NCBI GenBank assembly: GCA_051453625.1
Contig: JBOZIK010000001.1
Location: 102,923,173 to 102,949,398 of the forward strand
DNA: 26,226 nt
Direction of reading: 5' to 3'
Origin: Welwitschia mirabilis
Lineage: Eukaryota > Gnetophyta > Gnetopsida > Welwitschiales
A model generated the notes under the pieces. It did not search any database, had not been told where the DNA came from, and was given only the letters and a program-made list of their open reading frames with translations. How positions within the stretch are numbered: position 1 is the stretch's first letter; each line of letters starts with the position of its first letter. Below are positions 20,346 to 26,226 of this stretch, piece by piece. The translations under genes and the position numbers were made by a program.

Positions 20346-21700
20346 TGAGATTTAGTAGAGCAATTTGAAAGGATGTCTAATTCTTGAGTATGAATTACCT
20401 TAGTATTATTAGTTAAACATTTCCTCAATAAGAATATGTGAAAAACATTGTAAAGATTTGATAGATGTGGTGGTAAGGCTAATTCATAAGCTACTAGTCT
20501 AATCCTTTTGATAATCTAATAAGGTCCTATAAATCTTGAGCTAATTTTCCTTTTTTACTAAACCTATAAACTCCTTTGAAAGATGGTCATTTAAGATAAA
20601 CATAATCTTCTTCTTGAAACTCTATATGTCTTCTTTGACAATTTGCATATTTAGCTTGTCTATCCTTTACCCTCTTTAATCTTTTCTTAATCATTTTTAC
20701 TTTTTCTTCTAAATCTTGATTGGATGATCCCTTTAATAATTTCTTGTCTATTACATCAAACCATGTTAATAGTGTTCTATATTTCCTTCCATACAATGCT
20801 ACAAAACATGTGCACCCTATTATCTCTTGGTAGCTATTATTATAAGTGAATTTCATCAATGCTAAATGATACATCCAAGATCCTATAAAATCCAAAATTA
20901 CTGATCTTAGTAAATCTTTCAAAAATTGATTTGTTTTTTATATTTCACCATCTGTTTGAGGATAAAAAGTTGTACTCAAGTTTAAGTTAGTTCCCAATTC
21001 TTTATAAAATGATATCTAAAATCTAGATGTAAACTTNNNNNNNNNNNNNNNNNNNNNNNNNNNNNNNNNNNNNNNNNNNNNNNNNNNNNNNNNNNNNNNN
21101 NNNNNNNNNNNNNNNNNNNNNNNNNNNNNNNNNNNNTCACCATCTGTTTGAGGATAAAAAGTTGTACTCAAGTTTAAGTTAGTTCCCAAGTCTTTATAAA
21201 ATGATATCTAAAATCTAGATGTAAACTTACTATCTCTATTTGAATTAATCCTATTAGGTACTCCATGTAATTTAACTATGTTCTTTGCATACTTATTTGT
21301 AATATTTCTAACCAAATATATTATTTTTACTAGACAAAAATGTACACTTCGGATTAAGATATCTACCACTACTAAAATAGAATCATAACCTTCTTTCATC
21401 CTAGGTAGATCTATAATAAAATGCATATTGACTATACTTTCCATTTTCATTCTGGAATATCATGAGGATACAAAACTCCAGCTACATGTTAATGTTTATC
21501 TTTGATTAGTTAATGGGTCATACATTTGGCTATAAATTTAGTAACCTCAGACTTCATTCTTGACCATAAAAAAATGTTGTTTGATATCATTGTACATCTT
21601 ATTAACTCCTGGGTGGATAGCACATTATGTAATATGAAATTTTTTAACAATAATCTGTTTCACTTGCTCTTCATTAGGCACTATAATTTTATCTAAAAAA
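20346..21700 (-). pseudogene. Integrase, chromovirus (broken, split by assembly gap)
   Basis: The zinc-binding region at about 21500-21700 is frame-broken (TKFIAKCMTH). The core is at 21208-21450: FIIDLPRMKEGYDSILVVVD has the first catalytic Asp, and LHGVPNRINSNRDSKFTSRF follows, in which the second catalytic Asp is Asn (21238-21240). After the gap, YPQTDGEI-stop-KTNQ shows the catalytic Glu replaced by a stop (20938-20940). The open fragment 20587-20922 continues with LLRSVILDFIGSWMYHLALM, FTYNNSYQEIIGCTCFVALY and QRRHIEFQEEDYVYLK. GKLSSRFIGPYEIIKRIR and LALPPHLSNLYNVFHIFLLR (20410-20560) close the C-terminal domain. Confidence 0.92.
20945..21228. other. Duplicated contig ends around a 100-N gap
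   Basis: Bases 20945-21036 (92 bp) are repeated at 21137-21228 with one difference (CCCAATTC against CCCAAGTC). The first copy stops exactly where the N run starts and the second starts exactly where it ends. The gap is exactly 100 N, a common placeholder size. This is best explained as two overlapping contigs joined by a scaffold gap without merging. The interruption of the integrase here is probably not biological. Confidence 0.93.
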
Positions 21701-21829
21701 GTAATAAATTTATCAATAGAAACTACAAATCCTTTAGTACCCTCTTCTTTTACCTTTTCTCATATATAATAGTTCTGTTGTAGATCAAAAATTAATTTAT
21801 ACAAATCTTTTATGTAGTTAAGTGATTAA

Positions 21830-22290
21830 CAAAATGTCTTATCCTACTTAATGCATCAGCCACTACATTTGCTCTTCCTTAATGGTAGATTATTGTCAAG
21901 ATATAATCTTGCAAGAATTCCACCTATCTCCTTTACTTAAGATTCAAGTTAGCTGAGTGTAAATGTATTTGAAACTTTTATGATCTATCCAAATTTCACC
22001 TTTTTCTATATAGAAATAATGCCTCTAAATCTTAAGTGCATGAATTATAGTAGTCAGTTATAAATTAGGCATAATATAATTCCTTTCATGATTCTTTAGT
22101 TGTCTTGATGCATAAGTAATAACTCTTCCTTCTTGCATGAACACTGCTCCTAACCCGTCTCCAAAAACATCTGTATAGACTATATACATTTTTCACTATT
22201 CTAACATTTTTAAAATAAGTGTATATACAAATGCCTCTTTTAATTTTTGAAGTGCTACATCATAAGGCATTATCTAAATAAATGAATTAT
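21830..22290 (-). pseudogene. RNase H, chromovirus (broken)
   Basis: On the minus strand the blocks are [20 protein letters not shown] (catalytic Asp in the TDV position kept), then [17 protein letters not shown], then IIHALKI-stop-RHYFYIEKGE and IDHKSFKYIYTQ. The order and spacing match the Ty3/gypsy RNase H, and the domain follows RT directly. It would degrade the RNA template. Several stops, mostly at former Trp or Gln codons, break it. Confidence 0.88.
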
Positions 22291-22329
22291 CTTGTCGTAA
22301 CAAGGATGTAAAAGAAGCTACAACCTTCA

Positions 22330-23070
22330 GGAAGTTTGAAATAGATCTTATATAATATCCAGCTAGTTCAAGAAAACTTCTCACCTCAGTTACTAATTTT
22401 AGATTAGGCCAATCTAGCACTTCTTACACTTTATTGCTATCCATATTAATTCCTTCTAAAATGACATTCCCTAATAATTTGATCTTTTTAACCGAACTTC
22501 ACATTTGTTAAGGTTAGCATCAAAGTGATTTCTTCTTAAAATATCTAATACTATTCATAGATGCTTTTTGTGATCCTCCTTAGTTGATGAATATACCAAA
22601 ATTTCATTAATAAATACCACCATAAATTCATCTAGATATGCTCAAAAAATATTATTCATAATTGATATAAATGTAGCTGGTGCATTAGTAAGTCTAAATG
22701 GCACTATTTAAAATTCATAATGGCCATATCTGATGCAAAATCCTATTTTGAAAATATCTTCCTCCTTGATCCTAAGTTGATGGTATCCTAATCTAAGATT
22801 AATTTTTTAGAAAAACTTGACAAACTTTAGTTGATCATTATAAATCATTAATTTTGGGTAATGAATAACTATTTTCGACTGGTACCCTATTTAATAGTCT
22901 ATAATCTATACATAGCCCTAATCCTTTATTCTTATTTTTAATAAATAACACTAGTGCATTTCATGGTGAAATGCTTGGTCTAATCAACCCTTATCTAAAA
23001 GTGTTGTTAACTAAGCTTTTAATTTTACTAGCTCAACAGTAGGCATTCTGGGTGGTGCCTTTGTGATAGG
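22330..23070 (-). pseudogene. Reverse transcriptase, chromovirus (broken)
   Basis: The blocks in order on the minus strand are APPRMPTVELVKLKA, GLIRPSISP, LGLCIDYRLLNR, VPFRLTNAPATFISIMNNIF, YLDEFMVVFINEILVYSSTK and ANLNKCEVRLKRSNY. They match the chromovirus RT from the finger region to the thumb. The catalytic FIDD reads FINE (Asn-Glu codons at 22603-22608), so both metal-binding Asp residues are gone. The region is rich in stops. The C-terminal end runs into the RNase H tether (RSFLELAGYY-like, frame-shifted). Confidence 0.92.
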
Positions 23071-23387
23071 TTCCACTCCTTGTTTGAGAGTTATTTTAAA
23101 ATCATCTACTCTTTTTAGAGGACATACTAATAACTCCTTAGGGAAGACATCTAAAAATTCTTACACTAGTAGAATATCTTAAATATTTGGCTTTCTTTGA
23201 AGAGAAAAATAAAATTTAATAATTCTAATATCTTGTTCATGTTAGACTTCCTTTTTCATTTTCTTACCCTTAGTAATTTTTTCTAATATAGGTCTATTAT
23301 AATTGGCAAACACACTCTTTTGTCTTTTGAATTTAATACTATAGCATTCTTATTATAGCAATCTATTTGAGCTTTGTTCTCTTGCAA

Positions 23388-23660
23388 TTAATGCATTCTT
23401 AGAATAATATCAAAATAGCATAGTTCTAATACTAATAGTTGTACTTTGAATTTATAACCATTAATACATAATGTACATATAGGTGTATCTTCAATTATTT
23501 TGATTTGACTACCATCTGGAAGTTCTACTATCAATTGATTAACATTATTAATTTTTGCAAACATCTTTCTAGCTATCAAGTAAGAAATAAAAGAATCAAA
23601 TGCATTAGGATATACTAAAATTTTATAGGAATATTTAACAAAGTACTTGTAGTTTTCAAA
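23388..23660 (-). pseudogene. Aspartic protease, chromovirus (broken)
   Basis: The open fragment 23388-23579 reads VELPDGSQIKIIEDTPICTL, then INGYKFKVQLLVLELCYFDI and ILRMH. This matches the C-terminal half of chromovirus retropepsins, which normally ends in DVILGMDWL. Just upstream in the same frame, the sequence VYPNAFDSFIS aligns with the usual DSGASHSFIS, so the catalytic Asp appears replaced by Tyr (23610-23612). The alignment at the active site is short, so the substitution is somewhat less certain than the domain call. Confidence 0.82.
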
Positions 23661-23749
23661 ATCACTTTTGGTTGAATACTTTCCTTGGATACCGAGACAT
23701 AATACTTCTTAATATTTGTTATAGTTACTTTTTATTTCTTCCTTTTAGG

Positions 23750-24640
23750 GTAATTTGTAACATAACGAGGTCCCTGACATAGAAAACACCTTATGTTCCT
23801 GAAATTATTAGTTGAATTTTTAAAAGACTAATCATTTCTTAGTGGACTTGCAAATCTGCCTCTTTCTCTAGTTGGTTGAGTTTGCATTCTTCCTTTTGAT
23901 TGATGTATTTTCTTAGTATTGTCTGTAGTCATATTTACTCTGCCTCTTCCTCTAATCATACCTGCATTTTAGTGAATGGTTTCTCCCATAGTTATATTAT
24001 TTGAGTATATTGAGGTATTCTCCTTTTCTCCCTAAGGTTTTTGTTCATGGTTCAAGATTCCTCACTAATTTTGGCTTCTCTAAGGCCTCTGCAATAGTCT
24101 TAAGTTGAAATAATCTGACTTAATTTTGAATTATTAAAGGTGGACTAGCCACAAACCTTTGACTTTTGCTTCTTCACTACTTGCTAATTTAGGAATATAT
24201 CTTAAAAGTTCTATAAATTTATGTTCATATTAGTCTATTATTATGGAACCTTATCTAGGATTGTAGAATTCTTTAGGCTTCATATTCTTGAAAAATTTTG
24301 AGATGCATCTACTTCTAAATCTTCCTTCAAATTCCTTCCATGTCATATGTATTAGAAATGATGCTCAAAGTCTTTCTGCATCCCACTGTAAAGTTGCTCC
24401 TCTAACAAGTTAATGAGTTACTAATATTGCCTTCTATTTTTTAGTAAAATTAATTCTAATTCTTTTTGTATGGAAATTAACCAAGCTTCTGCATCTACTA
24501 CATTATTGATACCTTTAAAAGTTGGAGGATTTATCCTCTTAAATTACATCATCATCTTCTTAAGAGAGTTACCATCTTTCCTATCATTTCTTTGCTTATG
24601 AAGCTCACCTTACTAAGTTCTTAATAGCATTCAATAATGT
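23750..24640 (-). pseudogene. Gag with decayed zinc knuckle, chromovirus
   Basis: Gag builds the particle and binds RNA. The core at about 24300-24540 on the minus strand shows PPTFKGINNVVDAEAWLISI followed by KELELILLKN, fitting the family's PPxFxG...AxxWL pattern. Further along, at about 23755-23800, CFLCQGPRYVTNYP fits a CCHC zinc knuckle in which His and the last Cys have both become Tyr (single C-to-T or G-to-A changes). The intervening region is basic and serine/arginine-rich, as usual. The frame is broken repeatedly. Confidence 0.8.
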
Positions 24641-24785
24641 TCAAATTTTAGTTGATCAATTTACTTCTCTTCTTAGGGCCATGTCGATCCTGTGGGAATC
24701 AAAGTATGTACATCACAAACCTAGGTTTTAATGTTAAAACTAACAATGATTTAATAGTTATTATGCCCATTGAAATTGCAACTTA

Positions 24786-24799
24786 GGCTCTAATAATAA
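24786..24799 (-). promoter_or_regulatory. Primer-binding site, initiator-Met tRNA type (degenerate)
   Basis: The minus strand reads TTATTATTAGAGCC, against TGGTATCAGAGCC, the usual site complementary to the 3' end of initiator Met tRNA in Tekay/Del chromoviruses. The GAGCC end is intact and the TGG start has decayed. It lies 7 bases inside the LTR edge at 24807, as expected for a start of minus-strand DNA synthesis. Confidence 0.75.
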
Positions 24800-24806
24800 A
24801 ATTCAA

Positions 24807-25549
24807 TGCCCATTATCTATAGCCAAAAACTTCAACTTGCTCTTGATTCCAAAACACAAGGCCCAAATTTTAACTAAATACTAAACAACTACTCAGGTTA
24901 TTTAAACTGTCTTATAAAAGAAAAATAATAATGAGATCATGAAATTTTCCTAAAGAAATCTAATAATTCAATAAGTAATATAGGAGTCTAGGTTTTTAAT
25001 ATTTAAATGATTAAAGAGGGGCACTCAAATATACCAAGAATATTTAAGAGTATGATCTTATAATAATAGTAATATGAATACTTTGAAAGTTACTTAATGG
25101 GACTCACAATCTATAATAGAAGAGTAATGAAGGGTCATAAATAATAGATGTTTAAAGAAATGTTAAGGGTCATGCAATAGAATTAAATTGAATTAAAGGT
25201 AACACTAGAAATGAAGTTTTTTGTTAACATTAATCATAACTTTTAAGATCATTCTTCCTATATCAATTAGTAATTAATATATTCATACATCTTCTAATAA
25301 ATTTTTAACATTGCCCACTTTCCTAATTCATTTCTCAAGCTGGCCCATCATTGTCTCAAAACACCCTTAATAAATTATGCTTTAACTTATCTATAAGAAT
25401 GGGATACGTCGTTTAATCTAACTAAAAAAGAATTTTATTAATAATTCAATTAATAATTTCTATAATGACCCCTCAAATTACTATAAGTCATATGTGGACA
25501 ATGGTATATTTGTTTCATACTATTAATGATTTAATTGAAATTGTTTAAT
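24807..25549 (-). repeat. 5' LTR of the chromovirus (right copy)
   Basis: This copy is homologous to 15967-16642 in direct orientation. It contains about 67 bases (about 24983-25049) absent from the left copy. Otherwise the copies differ by scattered substitutions and small indels, so the insertion is old. The outer end at about 25549 is where similarity stops, and it lacks the terminal CA expected on the plus strand. The U3 start may therefore be truncated. In an active element this LTR would supply the promoter for the minus-strand transcript. Confidence 0.88.
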
Positions 25550-26226
25550 CGCTTGTGTTTTGACATTCTATGTAGTCTTTACTCTTCATCGCATTATTTA
25601 ACAATTCAGTTGGCTTCCCTTACAGTTGCTGTAAGTGCTTCATAATCGTCCTCTTTCCTTCTCTTTTCATAATCAAATAATGTTTCCTTTTCCCATTATT
25701 CTCTTTACTAAACCAAGGTTTCTTATTCTCCCTTTCTTCTGCAACATGTAAGCTTTGGTATTAACAACTACTCATCCCATTCATTTCCTCCAACCCCTAC
25801 ATCTATTCCTCCAACTTCTGCGCCTGTTTCACTTGCATATAATAGGAGGTATAGGATTTGCAGGTTGCTACTCTCAAAGCCTCCAACGTATATGTGTCAT
25901 ATGTTTGAAGTGTCTTTTTGTTGTATTGTCCATATGTGTAAGTGTCTTTTTGTTTTATTCTCTAGTATAATCTTGGATTCTATGTTTTACATATATTGAA
26001 AGTTCTCAGATGCATTGAGTTAGTTAACGTCAGCATTATAAGATGATGAATCTAGCATTCACTGCTAAACATTTTTATATAGAAATCAATTTTTTATTTC
26101 AAGACAGTGCATTATAAATATGTAAGCATAGAAAATGGAATGAAAAGCATAGGCAGAAGAACACATTCCTTTCTAATTAAAAAAATTATCAAGTTATAAT
26201 TTATTTTAAATTAAGTTTTTTAAATT
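25550..26226. other. Unclassified right flank
   Basis: This sequence lies outside the chromovirus. The plus strand is pyrimidine-rich from about 25560 to 25760, and a 71-codon frame occurs at 25755-25970 (start MVLTTTHPIHFLQPLHLF) without a recognised family. It has Ser/Leu-rich, low-complexity content and overlaps a tandem repeat, so it is not called as a gene. If the chromovirus had inserted into the copia gag, the missing copia gag should be here on the minus strand, but I could not recognise it. Confidence 0.45.
25898..25961 (+). repeat. 33-bp tandem repeat, two copies
   Basis: CATATGTTTGAAGTGTC followed by TTTTTGTTGTATT (25898-25930) recurs as CATATGTGTAAGTGTC followed by TTTTTGTTTTATT (25931-25961), with a few differences. 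It creates the Cys/Val/Phe-rich tail of the short frame in this flank, which argues against that frame being a conserved protein. Confidence 0.85.

Larger units (their letters stand above)
15967..25549 (-). mobile_element. Degenerate Ty3/gypsy chromovirus (Tekay/Del type)
   Basis: Two similar direct copies (15967-16642 and 24807-25549) flank an interior read on the minus strand as initiator-Met-type primer-binding site, gag with zinc knuckle, protease, RT, RNase H, integrase and a chromodomain remnant. That set and order mark a chromovirus. The GPYEII...HLSNLYNVFHIFLLRK block and the VKILDQKK entry to the chromodomain resemble Tekay/Del. The element has lost essential residues in at least protease, RT and integrase and carries many stops. 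The 3.4 kb between its left LTR and polyprotein is longer than expected and probably includes foreign sequence. Lineage confidence is lower than superfamily confidence. Confidence 0.9.

Noticed and set aside
25619-25634. TTACAG-TTG-CTGTAA near-palindrome as the right LTR end or target-site duplication (TGTAA as at 15962)
   Set aside because: It lies about 80 bases beyond the end of LTR similarity and no terminal CA precedes the TGTAA. Treated as chance.
25755-25970. 71-codon frame as a possible host gene start or secreted peptide
   Set aside because: Hydrophobic content comes from T-rich DNA, and the tail is produced by a 33-bp tandem repeat. No family match or splice support.
1-26226. CRISPR-like, bacterial defence or phage system
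   Set aside because: Repeats present are tandem or LTR-type without regularly spaced unique spacers, and the coding content is plant retrotransposon pol.

Overview
The window reads as AT-rich nuclear DNA of a seed plant, most likely an angiosperm. Three decayed LTR-retrotransposon polyproteins are recognisable, all on the minus strand: a Ty3/gypsy element of the Athila/Tat type, a Ty1/copia element, and a Ty3/gypsy chromovirus of the Tekay/Del type. I saw no intact cellular gene, tRNA, rRNA, CRISPR array or bacterial-type operon. The longest open frames are fragments of the old polyproteins. Species cannot be named from this sequence.

Layout. 1-1013: non-coding, with a 35-G run and two 10-N gaps. 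1014-6208: Athila/Tat element read right to left as primer-binding site, gag, protease, reverse transcriptase, RNase H, integrase. 6215-13500: coding-free DNA, possibly including the Athila-type 5' LTR, plus a roughly 6-kb block bounded by two similar direct repeats of about 200 bp. It also holds a 451-N gap. 13500-15966: copia pol fragment (gag end/protease, integrase, reverse transcriptase) lacking RNase H. 15967-25549: chromovirus with two direct LTR copies, an initiator-Met-type primer-binding site, gag, protease, RT, RNase H, integrase and a chromodomain remnant. Its left (3') LTR directly abuts copia coding sequence. Between that LTR and the polyprotein lies 3.4 kb that includes a GC- and CpG-richer island with two fresh tandem duplications and clustered ACGT motifs. 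25550-26226: unclassified flank.

Functional state. None of the elements can be autonomous. Each polyprotein is cut by many stops and frameshifts, and each integrase has lost its catalytic glutamate. Several active-site changes are G-to-A on the coding strand, as expected from deamination of methylated cytosines in silenced repeats. The layout suggests nested and truncated insertions.

Assembly. A 92-bp sequence is repeated on both sides of an exactly 100-N gap inside the chromovirus integrase (20945-21228), which looks like two unmerged overlapping contig ends. I found no convincing new biological system. The items most worth checking are the CpG-rich island and the repeat-bounded non-coding block.
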